Positions 1-12,554 are shown, counted from the first letter of the stretch. The stretch is 64,000 nt of DNA from Trichuris trichiura (GCA_037903355.1 JBAJFE010000045.1:248001-312000); one strand, 5' to 3'. The notes: a model not told the origin generated them from the sequence alone. Program-made: numbers and translations.

Positions 1-79
1 ACTCACGCGCTTTTAGAACACGTTCTTATTGCCTGTGATAGCCTGCCAATGGCGGGCTACAACTGCCAATAGTCTAACA

Positions 80-541
80 CAGTGTTTCTCAAGGCCAGGA
101 TTGTCAGGGCTCCCCTGTTAAGGTTTCCGAGCGTTTGGGCCCTCCAATTCTGATTAGTTGGTTTCAAGCGCGCTGATTGGCTGGATGGGAAAACGGAGGG
201 TAGCCGGGACGTCATAATGTAGGCACTGCACAAAGTTCGGCGGCGAAAGCGTTTCCCGGACAGTGTGTCGAACACTTACTTTTTCGCCTCCGAGTCGGCT
301 GCCCCCTCCTCCCGGTCCTCCTTTCCAGTCAATCAGAATTGCGGGGAGCAACAGCATGCAGCTTTCTCTTGGGCGGGAGAGAGTACCTGACGCGCAGGTC
401 CAAAGGGTATGCACTTCAACAGGATCGCCCAGGTGGGGCATGTGCCCCCCACAGCTCCAAAAGGCTCCCTTGGCGATTTGGGCCCCCTGGACGTCAAAAG
501 AGCCCTCCGGTGAAGCACATGTTCCACTGTGAGAATCACTG
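80..541. mobile_element. hAT-type MITE inside Tigger copy 1
   Basis: This is a 462-bp insertion flanked by the 8-bp target duplication GTCTAACA (72-79 and 542-549). Its ends are imperfect inverted repeats of the form CAGTGWTTCTCA. An 8-bp duplication and this terminal motif are typical of hAT elements. Its left ~130 bases resemble 29040-29165, the left end of the hAT element at 29032-33476, so it is probably a deletion derivative of that family. The same insertion, with the same duplication, is present in Tigger copy 2 (34557-35012), so it was a passenger when the Tigger element multiplied. Confidence 0.85.
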
Positions 542-2082
542 GTCTAACATAAATGCTGTTCAACCAATCAGACATCCTGTCTTCAGGCAAAGGCTGCTGA
601 GTGAGTTGAAGAGCTATTGCGTCGCAGCTGTTTTATTAGTAACTAATCGGAGCACTTCACAGTACACTGAGGTCAACACATTCCTTACGACTGCATGCGA
701 AACTACGGTGGCGCTGAGAGAAATGCTCTTCTTAAGAGTCAACCCTTCAATGAAACTGTCGTCCGTTGTCTTCTCAGATCTATTACTATGTCTTCCTCAG
801 CTTCATCACTAATCCTTGCTGGATCGTTGTTTAGCATCCTTGCAACGGGGCTTTCGCTGACATGTCCTCTTGGACGTGGTAACATCTTATTGCCTATGTC
901 TGTTACGTATCAGGCATTGCAAGCACTTTCTATTCGTCAAACAATGCTAGTTTACTATATGGTGGTATCGTGGTTTTAGTATTCCTCACAATAGATTAAT
1001 GGACACACAGTAGAAGTGACATCTGAGTAGATCCGAGAATTTAGTATTCACTGTTCATTAATGACTGAGACTTGAGGAAGAACGCAAGTAACGGGAACTT
1101 TCCTGCTACTGTTAGGCGTAAAGGCTCTGCAGATTTTGCCAATGTTCACTCAACCCTTGGCTAAAGATAAATTGCCGCACAAAACCGTTCGACGTAGCGA
1201 ACCTTAATAAGGCGCCTTATGTTCATTATGAACTAGGTCGGTAAAGCGAGAATTGTTATAATAAATCAGAACAAGCGATACAGGTTAATTCTTTGACCAG
1301 TTGTCAAACTTTTATAATACCCTGTCAACGATGACACTTTGCCTTTGATCTGTTATGGCTCACGAAGGTAGCAGATATGCTCCGAAGACTATCAAGGTCC
1401 ACCTGTTTCCTTTCGAGGGAGAAAGTTAAGGCACTTGTTCACAAAAGGCTACCCCTTATGCTGTCTCTTAATTAAACACAATGAACAATGAAGAGCGAAT
1501 GTTAGAACGGCGTTCGAACAAGTCATCCGTGTAATACAGGTTCATAATCACGAACAGAATGAAGAACTAAGACAGAGTTCCTATTTTTGCGCCTTTCTTA
1601 GGCTTGGTAGGTGTTGTGGTATTCAGAGTTGAATCGAAAACTGTAGCAACAGAAAGAACCACAAAATTAACATTCTTTTACTAAGCGCACTGAACAGCGA
1701 ACGAAAGAAAACACAACCAGCTACAGCGAACGATAGCAAAGAGAAAGTGGGCAGGAGCAGCTGGGTAGCGAACGGCGTGCCACACAGTTGGCAATCCGCT
1801 AAACATGAGTTATTCTGACACGCGTACTTGATACGCTCATATTGACGTGCCAGTTTGCATTCCTCAACAGTAGGTTATAATTGTGATGTGTGGTCTGTCA
1901 TTTTGCTCAAACAAACCGAAGGCACCTATTTGCACAACACTTTCCATATTCATAATTAACTTTGAAGTCTCTGTCCCAGTTAATAGAAGGATTATGGCAC
2001 ACCAAAGCGCCTCTAGTTTTTTATAGGGTAACATGATCCCATAACATATGGTTTTCAGTGGGAGGATGAGAGAACATTCAGA

Positions 2083-2250
2083 CAAAGAAGCAGCAATCAA
2101 CAACTTAAGACCGCTGATGACGGGTCTCGAATGACCTGAAAGCTCCGGAGTCTTTTTATGTACAAAACAAACGGGACGTAACCGTAATAAATTTCTTCAT
2201 TATGAAAACATATTGTCCCGTACCAAGAAACCAAGTTTTCAAAGAAGCAG
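2083..2250. repeat. SINE-like short insertion with 11-bp target duplication
   Basis: About 146 bases (2094-2239) are flanked by CAAAGAAGCAG on both sides (2083-2093, 2240-2250). The equivalent place in Tigger copy 2 (near 36585) lacks the insertion, which gives an empty-site comparison. The insert contains CTGATGA (2114-2120), a short GGTC/GACC hairpin, GAAA (2138-2141) and CTCC/GGAG followed by GTC (2150-2152), an order reminiscent of a hammerhead ribozyme core. A related core occurs at 47241-47280 and part of it at 59745-59766. Confidence 0.65.
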
Positions 2251-3194
2251 AGGCATCAAATTCAGATGAAACCTCAACTGTTCTGATCAGTAAAACCCTT
2301 TACCCCTTCATCCGTATCTTGCTCATAAAGACAACTACAGGCAACCAGATGTTGCGTGTATTTAATTAACTTCTGCTGGTTACGGAAGCAGAAGCGTTCC
2401 GAAAGCTTTGAGACAATTATCTATTGTCACCTAAGCATAAACTTCTTCTCTCAGCGTTTTCAATCTTCAACAATTAAAACCCAGGTCATTTAGCAGCTGT
2501 CAGTTTTGAGCAAACGACTATCTTGGATGAACATAATGGGGTAACGGTTCTGACATCGATCTGCACTTTTCACTAATAGAAGTGCTTAAACTATAGTGTA
2601 AAAAATGCATTTTTTCTACTTAAAATTATTGCACACTAAACGACATTTCAACTTCAATAGACTAAGCTGTGCTGTTACCCTTTTCAATCTTTGCTGTTGC
2701 TAACGGATTTCGTGATCATCAAACAGGCAGTAAGCTCGGGTAAATTTAAAATTTCGGTGCATTAAGCGATCTTACAGTGTTTCTTCAGAAAACGTATGCA
2801 GCTTTTTTGAGACAGTCAATATTCAAGCTTAACTGCTTCTATGGATAAGGAATTTTATTACTATTCATAAGCCATTATGACTTAAGAAACTGACTTACAA
2901 TAGTATAAGGTACCCAAGCCTAATTTTGGGAAATGAGAAACTAAAAGCATCAGGTGAGTGATAGCTCATCATAGTAACGGGAGGTATTAGCATTATGCGC
3001 AGGGTTGAAAAGACATAATAGAAAAAACCATTTTCTCAGGTCACATGATGGAATTCTACCACTACATACGCAAAAAATGACACTGCGCTGCTATTATGTT
3101 CAGCAGCGATTCGTCGATGTCTGCTAAAAATTAAGTCATTCTTTCTAAAGACAAACCGCGTTGAGTCAAATCCGCGGATAACGAGGGCCTACTG

Positions 3195-3219
3195 TATATA
3201 TATATATATATATATATAT
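3195..3219. repeat. (TA)n microsatellite
   Basis: A run of about 12 TA units directly abuts the Tigger end. The element probably inserted into it, because Tigger elements target TA. Confidence 0.95.
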
Positions 3220-3281
3220 GAATTTGTTTTATTATTTTGGTTTTGAGTTTTTGTGCACGCATAATTTATGTGAACTTTCAG

Positions 3282-3380
3282 CAACTCAAGAGCTCGCACT
3301 TCACTCTCCTACCAGGAGTTCTTCGCCTGAACCTCCAAGTTCAGTGGCGAGCCTTCAACCTGACCAATCGAGCTCGAATC
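3282..3380 (+). CDS. candidate internal exon, Ser/Pro-rich
   Basis: A 99-base block lies between an acceptor (TTTCAG) and a strong donor (GTAAGTTG). One frame is open and rich in Ser and Pro (...SPTRSSSPEPPSS...), ending in phase 1; a second frame, ending in phase 0, is also open. Low-complexity serine-rich linkers are common in regulatory proteins. Neither phase fits the acceptor at 4623 in the frame used by the exon at 4571-4694, so an intermediate exon or a different acceptor would be needed. It may be an exon of the same gene or chance. Confidence 0.25.
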
Positions 3381-4570
3381 GTAAGTTGCACAAAACCGTC
3401 AGCTCTCCGGAATGCAGTACCGCTTCTTTGTGCACGGCTGCTGAATGCTCTTTAGGTGGGATATTTTTGTTAACCGACTGTCGAAGTTGTTATGCACGAA
3501 ATGAGTTTATGCGTAAAAAATATTTGCATACGCGTTCTTTTTCTCCTTCCATGATTTGTTGTGCGCAAAGGTAAGGTGACTATGCGCTTCTGGTGCGTTG
3601 CGCAGTGCTTCTAGCATCTTTCGCTACTATCCTACTTTAGTCTGCTTTAACACTGCTGACCTTATTTACTCCTTAAAGATTGACTTTCACACTCTCATTT
3701 AAATTACAGGTCGACTGTCAGCATTGAGCCCTTAGGATTCTGAAGCTGCAAACTAATTCTTGGAAAATTAGTAGCTCGTTGTTGTTCTTTGCTCGCAAAG
3801 CTGTGCGAGTAAAGGATTTCTCTTTATACGAAGTTCTGATATAACATTTGTATTTCTGTTTTGACTACTTTGTATCCCCTTTCTGCAAGTGGAATGGTAT
3901 TATCTAACTGCTCTTTGCTCATTGAAGCGGAATCTAAGCAGTACGCTTGCGTAAGCTTTTGGCAATACTTCGCTTTTCCTTCTGTTCTTGCTTCCTGTAG
4001 AAGCGGTGTGGGAAAAATGCTTTGTTTCCTTGCTGCCCTGTTTTTATTCACGTTTCAGGTTGGTTGATTGATTTTAGTTGTCTGCATAATCCTACTGCGT
4101 TGTAATGTTCAAGTGGTTTGCTGCTTTTGGTTCTCTCTTGGTAAATATTGTTTAGGTCGGAAAACAGAAGGCGACGAGCAACCTAACTACTACCTGAACA
4201 TTGTGGCCGTAGAAGAACCTCTCGGCGGTGGGTTATTATGACATTATTAACACATCTTTAATATGTATATATATACATATATATGCAAAGGTTTTGCTAT
4301 GGAATTCCTCAGTAGTATTTGCACTGGTCCATAAGCAGTTTTAAATTTTCTAGCTCGCCAATATCGCCAGAATCATCCAGGTTTCCGACGTCAGGCCGTG
4401 AAGTATCTTCGCCGTAGGACATTATATAATTAAGTAATTAGCATACCAATACAAGAATGCATTGTTTCAGAGCAAGACGCCAAGTTAATAAGTACTGCAG
4501 TTATAAGTGGATCTTTTTCTGGCAGTCGTGATGGTAACCATTTGTAAGATCAACTTTTAATGTTCTGTAC

Positions 4571-4964
4571 ATGATGTGTCTTAAAGCCACGCCCGCTTTA
4601 ATGAGCACTGCGGTCATATCCAGGGGTTCCAGTGCTCCAGACCTTCGGAAAACGGCACAAAGTGGTTCAGAAGGAGAACGATCCAGTTACCAAGGTAAGC
4701 CACCTGTGATTGCGCTTTTTAAAACCTATTGGGTTTACGCATATCAAAACGATGTCTATTGTTCCATTCAAGTTATAAACATGAATTGTTTTTGTAGATA
4801 TCACCTTTATGGTGCCTCCCTTGCGGTCCCTGGAAACTTTGCATAATCAGCTGTCACTGAATCAGATTGATCGCTTCTTTCAACGAATAGTAATACAGAA
4901 TAGATTGGGCGACGATTACAGCGACAGTACTTCGCGGAATACGAAAGTTACACAATCTTTATAG
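4571..4964 (+). CDS. 3' end of an unrecognised gene (two exons)
   Basis: Exon one ends at 4694 on the donor GTAAGC. The acceptor TTTTGTAG gives exon two, 4798-4964, ending in TAG. Both are phase 1, so they join in frame. The frame reads a Ser/Gly-rich stretch (RGSSAPDLRK) and then a 55-residue tail with PPLRSLETLHNQLSLNQIDR and FFQRIV, a hydrophobic and charged pattern that looks like a folded C-terminal domain. I do not recognise the family. The frame can begin at ATG 4571, which would give a 96-residue protein. Alternatively 4624-4694 is an internal exon of a longer gene, since there is a CAG acceptor at 4621-4623. No poly(A) signal is obvious close downstream. Confidence 0.45.
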
Positions 4965-6235
4965 AACGTGCGACGGTTGCAGTCGTTTACATTGGGCACT
5001 CATTTCGGCGTAGATATCTCAAGGATCAAATTCCATGAAAAACAAAATGATGAGTTGCAATTGAAATCGCACGCGTTTGCTTTATCTCACAGTTGTCAGT
5101 TACTATTTACCTCTTTTGTCCAATGCAAAGGTTTTATCCAACGCTCCTCTGTTCAGCGCTATCTTAATTACGTGCCGTGAATTGCCTGTCACTTTTGTAA
5201 ACATAAACTTTATCGTACTGAGAAATACTGAATAGCTTTGAATGAATTTATATGCCGGTTATCTTGTTTGTTTACAAGAATGTTGCTGTCCTGTCCGCTT
5301 ACTTTCAATTTCTCCCCGCGCATGCAAAGAGATATGGACAGCTGCACTGCGTACACTACACCTAACGTACTACAGACTCGGTTGTTCGAACCTCGATTAA
5401 TCGTACTGATCATGGAGGGCAGGTTTCTAAAATTCATATAAATGTGGCAACAATAATAGAGATTTATTTTCCATGGAAGAAGCTTCGGAACACAATTAGT
5501 TTGAACAAATCAAGTCTACCCTTAAAAGTTTACGAACCCGTTAGCTACGTATTCAAATTTATGTAAACTCTTAAGGAAACTGCGACTAGTTTTCGACAGT
5601 TTTCATTTGCTGAAATCGTTCTTGCTTTTTATCGATCCTTCTAGATGCCGAATTTGCTTCGGACTTCCACGTAGGGATCGCTGTCTGAAACACTGCGAGC
5701 TGTAATTGCTTTCCGCACTTCGGTTATTTTTGTTTTTCTGCCTTTGTTGTTTTGAAATAATAACCGAAGTTATCGGCATTTTAAGCCTGACGTTGCGTGC
5801 TACTAATAACTCATGCACGAAGCAGCAACTGGAACTGTAGTGGTGTTTTCTTCAATTTAGTTTTTTGTAATCTTTTATTTTCAGAAAATATCAGTGTTTG
5901 AAAATAGTGCAGTAAATCTCGTATAGGCGATTCGTTGCCTCGCGGCAATGGGGATCCGCAATTTCAACTCTGAACCATTGGTTCTGGTATTCAGCTTATG
6001 TCACGTTCAGTCGTTACTTTGTGTATAAAATAATTGGCTCGGCAAAACTTTACCCCAACGATGGGAAAAGAGGAACAATAAGGGCGATTGGAAAGGGCGT
6101 AAAGGGCTAAGAGGTGGTATCGCCGTAACAAGGGTCACCATGAAAAATTGGTGGGGAAAAACGGGACCCGCCGCCCCCCCCCCCATGGAAAGATTTCCAG
6201 CCTATTTTCGTGCCGTTGGCTGACATGGTTTATTC
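4965..6235. other. no gene seen; poly-C tract
   Basis: Only short frames without splice support. A purine-rich patch (6050-6170) ends in a poly-C tract at about 6171-6185. Confidence 0.5.
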
Positions 6236-7215
6236 CGGCGGGGTAGTGGCAGCCTGGCGGATGATATCGTACATGGCCTTGTGCGTCACTGCTTTACCCA
6301 ACGAAAGTCTTCGCGAAATACAGCAGGCCAGTTGAAAAGTATGCCATCAATTAACAACAATATATTTCATAGGCTTCCTGGTGGCCCGCAGCTTCTGCAA
6401 GGGAGTACTTGAAAGCAACAGCTGAAGGACAAGCTCCATAAACAAATTTTTCCATTGCCAGATTGTGCTTGAGCAATAACATATCAACAAAACAATATCT
6501 TGGGAAGGCTTCCTGGTGGTTCGCATATCGTATATAATTTTCTATAGACGGAAGCATTGACGGCGCAGCTTTGCGTACGGTGCTTCCCATTTCCCGATTG
6601 TGCTTGAGAAATAACACGCAAGCACAAAAATATCATCAGAAGGCTTCCTGGTTACCCGCATCTTCTGTACACTAATATCGTTAGAATCAGTCACCGACTG
6701 GAACGTTCCGCATGCAGACCGATTGTGCTTGAGCAATAGCAAAAAGCCCAACGGCAATAGTTCAGGGTCTTCTTTGTGCCCACAGCCGTTGCCTAATATC
6801 TTCCAAGCACAGCACAGCACAGTTTATTTACAGATACATCAAACAGGCCAAACCTGTGAAGCAAAGGCCCAACTGTGATCCAAGCACAGCTGACGTAAAT
6901 ATCTTGCAGAGACCGTTTGCCACTGTCCTAATGTGCTTCAGCGACGAAATCCAATTCAACAATATCGTAAATTTGAAAACGAGACGTCTAGTAGCGGGCA
7001 TGTAGTTTTTCAACAGAGATGATATCATATGGTAAGCCCGTGTGCTAGTAGACGATCAGAGAAATTTCGTAAACTGTACAGCATGGTATTTTCTGCTGCC
7101 CAATAATATCGTGCGAAGGCTTTCCGAAGGGTCATAGCTTATGCAGAATAACAGCCTCAGCGAACCACCAGCAAAAACAGCCAACAGATTTTCCCACTGC
7201 TTCGTTGCGCTTGAG
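6236..7215. repeat. degenerate tandem repeat, 135-bp period
   Basis: Units start with AGGCTTCCTGGT at 6371, 6506 and 6641, exactly 135 bases apart. A second landmark, GATTGTGCTTGAG, recurs at 6461, 6596 and 6721, the last shortened by 10 bases. More diverged units are visible around 6920-6990 and 7110-7215. On the minus strand two units form one open frame (6617-6351) with a 45-residue repeat (LLKHN...A.PS...HQEA...YC). The third unit shifts frame. It could be a decayed coding repeat or a minisatellite. Confidence 0.7.
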
Positions 7216-9980
7216 ATTGTTAGGCAAATGAAATCCTGTAATCACACCATTCGCTATGCTGCATTTATATTTCAACGGATTCCACCATGACGGAAGATAA
7301 TTCAGTAATGCCGTCTAAAAATAAAAGAACAATATTTAATGTGAACTACTCGTACAAATCGACGTATCTGTCCAAGAGTCAACGTGCCGAAGCCCAAAGT
7401 TATGACCTCCTAATACTACGGAAAGCAAACATGACCATTTAATTGAATGTCGTTACGAACAGCAAATACCTCTCATTTCACAAAGCACCCAACCGGAGTT
7501 AACAATGAGAACCCGAACGAAGTGTATGCAGATAAGCAATACGAAGTGGAGAGTCGCTAATTCGAAGCCTGGCCTCTACAATTGAGTTCTTTGAACACTG
7601 TTGTATAAAAGAATGTTAAATACCTAATTACTCTTTATAATAAAACGGAAAATGATGTGCAGCTGCAACAATCAGATATTCTAATGCTCTGTTTCTCTTC
7701 ATACGCGCCTTTACTTAAGAAAGCGCGACAAGGACAGAAAGGGCATAACATCTACAAAACAAAGCATTGGGTTACTAGTTAGTGTGCTAAGCAGAACGAA
7801 CGAAAAAATTCTAGGAAAATAATATGCACAGCGACCTGAGAGTAAAACAAAAAGCTGCATGCGCTACTTTAACAGCGTTTAGAAGGTACTATTAAGCATT
7901 CATACCATTACTTCAGGTTAGCTTCCACTTTCGCGAGAGCTTCTTTAGCTTTAGTTATTCAAACGCAAGACAAGAATGCATACAACCGCCCACCACCAAC
8001 AACGTCGCGAAAATGACATTGGTCATAAGTATCTACAGGAATGTCTTATAGTGCCCGCAGGTAGGCGATACAGACACGTCAGCCACTGCTCTGAGCATCA
8101 TTTTAGCGGATAGTTTAAAGTTTAGTTAAACTAAAACTTTTAACCCGTAAAAACAAACCGTACTTTTTGACTCATTTTTAGCATTACTATTCTTCTTTTA
8201 ATTTCTTTTCTACCTATCTTTCTGCGGTGTTTGAAATTTATCCATGCAAAAGAAAGTATAATTTTCAAAGTAGGTAGGAATTAAAAATTTCAAAGCCACA
8301 CCAAAAATTGTCTCTTATACGTTTTCCTATTCGTAAGCGTCCGTACGTGCAGCCATCGCAATTGGTTAATAATGCTCAAGTACAATTAGCCTGTGGATCA
8401 TTATTGTACAGTAATAGATTGTGCGTTGTCATTGTTCGTTCGGAATTTTTGGTTGCTTGTGATTTTGCTGTTTCGCTTAAGGTTTAGACGGTATTCAGTA
8501 CAGCGGAAACAAGAACAGCGGGGAGGAAAAGATTTTCTGGACAGCATCAGTTCGTGGATATTCCAATGCGCTGCGCGCGACAATTCGGCCGTGCACCATC
8601 GTTTGCAGAATGATACTCGGCTCACTGTTAACATTATCAAAACTTCATGCATTGCCGACTTATTGGTAACGTTTGGCAGTGGCGATCGGTTTGTTCATGG
8701 GCCTGTCTGCATCACGAAAAAATGTCTCGTGCTCACGTAATTGTAAGTTGTCCATCCACTTGGAAGTTGTGCCTGCAGTCCTGCAGATCACGCTAGAGCC
8801 GGGAAATGCCCCACGTCGTTTGTGCTAGAAGTTGGAGCAGAGCTAAATCGACTGACTTTCCAAAAAGTTGTTCAGGCTTGTAGGACAAAGACTACACTTT
8901 GTTCCAATACGAATGATCGGTAGTGGCAATTATTTGCAACGAATGCGGAAGTATTTTGATAAAAGCGATGTGTTTTGACATGTACCTTCTGGTGAAAGGA
9001 GCATTAGAACTTTCAACGTTACCAGGTGGGAGAACAACCACGAAACCTGTCAGGAAGCTTTCAGCAATAAGCTCTTTGTGTATGGTCAGTCACTGATTTG
9101 GGAAATGGTTGTGGCGTCTAAAGATTTTGGTTTAGTGATGTGTACGCCTCTAGCAAATTTTTTTATTGTATGATTAGTTCTCTAGCTGGCTTTCTTGATG
9201 GTCTACCACATTTCGTCGAATGTGTTTGTCTCACAAGAAGAACATGCTGCACAACATCTGGAACCACCGAGTCTTCCTTTCGGCGAGTAATGTGCACTTC
9301 AACCTCAGTAATTATGGTTAGCTGGATTGAAGCGGAATTTTAGAAAATAGAAGAGATACTGCTGATGGGACAAAATTAGTCCTTTCAACGGCACAAATAT
9401 GATTCCTACTGATGAGCTACCTAAACGATATTTTCATACGAAGATTTCACTTGAAGTCAAAGAATGATATCTGTGCTACATCACTCCAGCGAATGTGCAT
9501 AGTTCATATTAGTGAGATGATATTTTCAAAAGCAAGCGATTCACCGTAGCATTACAAATCTCGGTCATACCGAGGTGCATTTGAAGCAGTCTATGTAACC
9601 TGAAATCCTAGCCGGATAAGCTGAGCAAGGCACTGAAAAGAATTACATCTACTGGCAATGGATTACTGCATTGCTGTTTGTTTCATTCGCCTTCTTTTGA
9701 TGATATTTTGAAGATGTCTTCTGACTCCTGAAATTGCTTGACAAGTTCACCAATTTGTCCTGTACTGAACATGTCTCTCATAGACAACCAGAAAAGATAT
9801 TTCTACGCGAAGATATACAGATGGTGTGGCATTAGATCTTGTTACAAACGTCAAGGTATCGTCGAAAGGATATTTTTTATTGTGCCGGCATGCCTAAGCG
9901 TTGTGGAAATATCAGCACTTTTCCGATTACTGCTGAGGCAGCACACAAGAGTTATCTTTAAAAATACGTCCTGCGATGGA
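7216..9980. other. no convincing gene
   Basis: The longest frame, 8393-8740 on the plus strand, has no splice, promoter or family support. No repeat structure was recognised. Confidence 0.4.
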
Positions 9981-9984
9981 CTCG

Positions 9985-10232
9985 CCGGTGGTGTGTGCAC
10001 GAAGTGTTCTAATGCGAGAAGATATTCACAACGACCGTTTGATTTGACCAACGGTCAGCGCTGCACGTCGGCAACCTTCAGTGCGCAACAATTTTCAATG
10101 GGCCAATCACGAATATTTCAAGGGGGATAATTTTATTATAACCAATTTGGAAGCTACCAAAGTGAGTTTCAGGTTACAGAGACCTCACCAAATCTTATAC
10201 TTGACCTGTTCATCTTATTAATGAACGTAATG
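9985..10232 (+). repeat. duplicated segment, copy 1
   Basis: About 240 bases repeated, at high but not perfect identity, at 10500-10745. Shared landmarks include GATTTGACCAACGGTCAG, GTGCGCAACAATTTTCAATG and CGAATATTTCAAGGGGG. One plus-strand frame stays open through the shared part in both copies. Confidence 0.75.
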
Positions 10233-10470
10233 ATGATACCATGCGTCAATAGACTCAAGCTCTTTGGCTCAAGTAGACTGTGCCCCAGCTAGCGCATGCT
10301 GGAGCCTCAAAAGATATTCCTTCCGCAAAGCGTCCATGCGTAGTGGTTGGTTTGGTATTTGTCTGAAGGAAATCTTGAAAAAGATATTTCATTTCTTCAA
10401 GAATATCAAACGATATTGTTACGTCATTCGCCGGGATGACGTCTAGTGTACCTGCACCGCAGGTTTTGAT

Positions 10471-10790
10471 TACGGTCTGACTCGTGCCGTGTCATGTAGT
10501 CTCTCGGTGTGTGACTGTTTTAATGGGAGAAGAAATTCACAAGGACTGTTTGATTTGACCAACGGTCAGCCCCATATGTCGGCAACCTTCAGTGCGCAAC
10601 AATTTTCAATGGGCCGATCACGAATATTTCAAGGGGGAGAATTTTATTATAACCACTTTGGAAGCTACCAAAGTGAGTTTCCGGTTGCAGAGATTTCACC
10701 AAATCTTATGCTTGGCCTGTTCATCTTGCTTTGAATGACCTTATACGGTCTGACTCGTGTCGTGTCATCTAGTCTCTCGTTGTGTGACGG
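10471..10790 (+). repeat. duplicated segment, copy 2, with flanking sub-repeat
   Basis: Second copy of the segment at 9985-10232. A further ~40-base unit, TCTGACTCGTGYCGTGTCAT followed by TAGTCTCTCG, stands before it (from about 10476) and again after it (from about 10748). The block is therefore a partial tandem array with a period near 270 bases. I do not recognise the repeat family. Confidence 0.65.
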
Positions 10791-12550
10791 TTCGTGAGCT
10801 GTAGCGTGTTATTTGGACGCAGTAAACTCTTATTCTAAACGGCTGCTCTCTGCTGACGGTAACTGTGGTAGTTTCACAGTCCCCCCTTGAGCGTTGGGTG
10901 TTTGAATCTACGCCACATTATACAGTCCACTTTTAAAATTCGGAGCGACAGATATGAAAATGGTAATGCTCAGGCTACAAAAAGTAACAAATGTTCTGCA
11001 TCTGAATTCTGTTGGAAAGAACAAACAGTTGCATATGGAGTAAGCAAGAAGAATCCTTGGTTTATAAAATATATAGGAATCATCGGAAGAGAGCGTCTCA
11101 TGAAAGAAGAAAATTTTTAATGGGCACTTAACAATTGTTCGCTTTGTTAAAGTCTTCATCGTTACTTTGATGTGCTCCCTGCTGACTAGCACGGTTAATT
11201 GCAATAGGCCTTCGGTATCCCCTGAATTACTTCAGTGCGGTTTGTCCCTGCGGGGAACAGTGTCACCACTTTGGATGGAAACCAACGAATGGCTACTGAA
11301 TATGTTAATCTGCACAATCATTAGTTTCGTGATGGAATGAAATGAGAACGATAGTTTTGACTGGCAAGAGCAAAGCGTCAATGAAAGAGAGTATAACGAA
11401 TGAGTTTTTTTTTCTGTGTAAAACTACGACATGTGCGCATATGTGTTGCATATTTTATTTGTGCTAGGCTGTTAAGCGAAAGCAGTGCTTACCTAATTGA
11501 TAAAATGCTGCTTTGTTGCTTTCTCGTATTAATAAACGCTTACGCTTATGTTGGTTCAATCCGTAGTGAACGTGGGCAGACATGTTTCTGCTATTATTCC
11601 CTCAGAAGTCGAGACTTAAAAATGCTTAATATTGATATAATACGACCCATTCCAATTAACGCGAAAAAGACTGCGCAAGCAACGGTCGGTACTTAAAGAT
11701 GCACGAAAATTCACGATCCTCATAAGACAACCCGCTCCTGTTGTCACTGACGACGGAACAAGTATGTTTCCAAAGGTCTTCACATTCTCATACGTTCAAT
11801 ATTTCTGCTTTGCTATCTCTGTTGATAAGCTGCCCTGTCTAACTTTTTATGTTATAGTAATCTAGAGATTATACCAAAGTATTGTTAGAGAACTGTGAAT
11901 TGTTGACGTCATAAAGGATCACTGTAAATTAGGAGAAGTACACAGATAGCCTAAAGTGTAATTGTTCGCACCACTAATAAGCTAATCAAATTTTGACGAT
12001 ACTGAAATAGTCCAAGAGTACAGACGAACTCTTTATCCAAAAAATAGCAGTAGGTAGCAAGAGAAGAGGGCTGACAGCAAGATCTACATAATATACTCAC
12101 TATGCTGGTTGTACCTGTCGCAACGGTACCTTGCGGAGTTGTAAGCCGCATGCTAGCAATGCATGTTTACGTCAGACCCGGAAACAGAAAACGTTGCTCA
12201 AAGAAAACTGCTGCTGTCAGGGTTCGAATCCATCAAAATTTTGATTTTCAAAATTTAAGCAGCTCACTGTGCTGAGCTTCGTAAAGTTTCCGTTTCAGCG
12301 TTTCGTTCCATGGGAGTTTACTTTTCGGAAATTGATACTTCGGAGCGTTTTATTTAGGATTCTGCTGTTCGTATTATGACTGAATCGTATTCGGCAACGT
12401 GACACTAGTGTGAATGGAGCAGAACCGCTCTTGATCCGGACGGACTATGAAGTCCAGAAGTCTGGTGGGCCAGTATAGTGAGCAAAGATCAGATAAGAAA
12501 GGCAATCTTCACTGTTCGAGTTTTTATGACGACATTGCTCACTGCCTTAT
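10791..12550. other. no gene seen
   Basis: AT-rich sequence with short frames only. An isolated GGTTCGAATCC at 12221-12231 resembles a tRNA B box but has no matching A box or cloverleaf. Confidence 0.4.
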
Positions 12551-12554
12551 CTGT

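Larger units (their letters stand above)
1..3194. mobile_element. Tigger/pogo-type DNA transposon, copy 1 (left part outside window)
   Basis: The sequence aligns with 34474-37554 for its whole length, with scattered substitutions and small indels. It ends in ...CGAGGGCCTACTG, the same terminal inverted repeat that closes the full copy at 37554, followed by the target dinucleotide TA. Here the target is a TA microsatellite. The terminal repeat resembles those of the Tigger branch of the pogo/Tc1-mariner superfamily. The left end and the transposase remnant seen in copy 2 lie beyond the window edge. No long coding frame survives, so this copy is non-autonomous. Confidence 0.85.

Noticed and set aside
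2106..2152. Box C/D snoRNA (TGATGA and CTGA present)
   Set aside because: The boxes are only about 20 bases apart with no closing stem; the motif belongs to a repeat core.
8393..8740. 115-codon plus-strand frame
   Set aside because: No promoter, splice or homology support; an equally open frame lies on the other strand.
12221..12231. tRNA-like B box GGTTCGAATCC
   Set aside because: No A box at the right distance upstream and no cloverleaf can be drawn.
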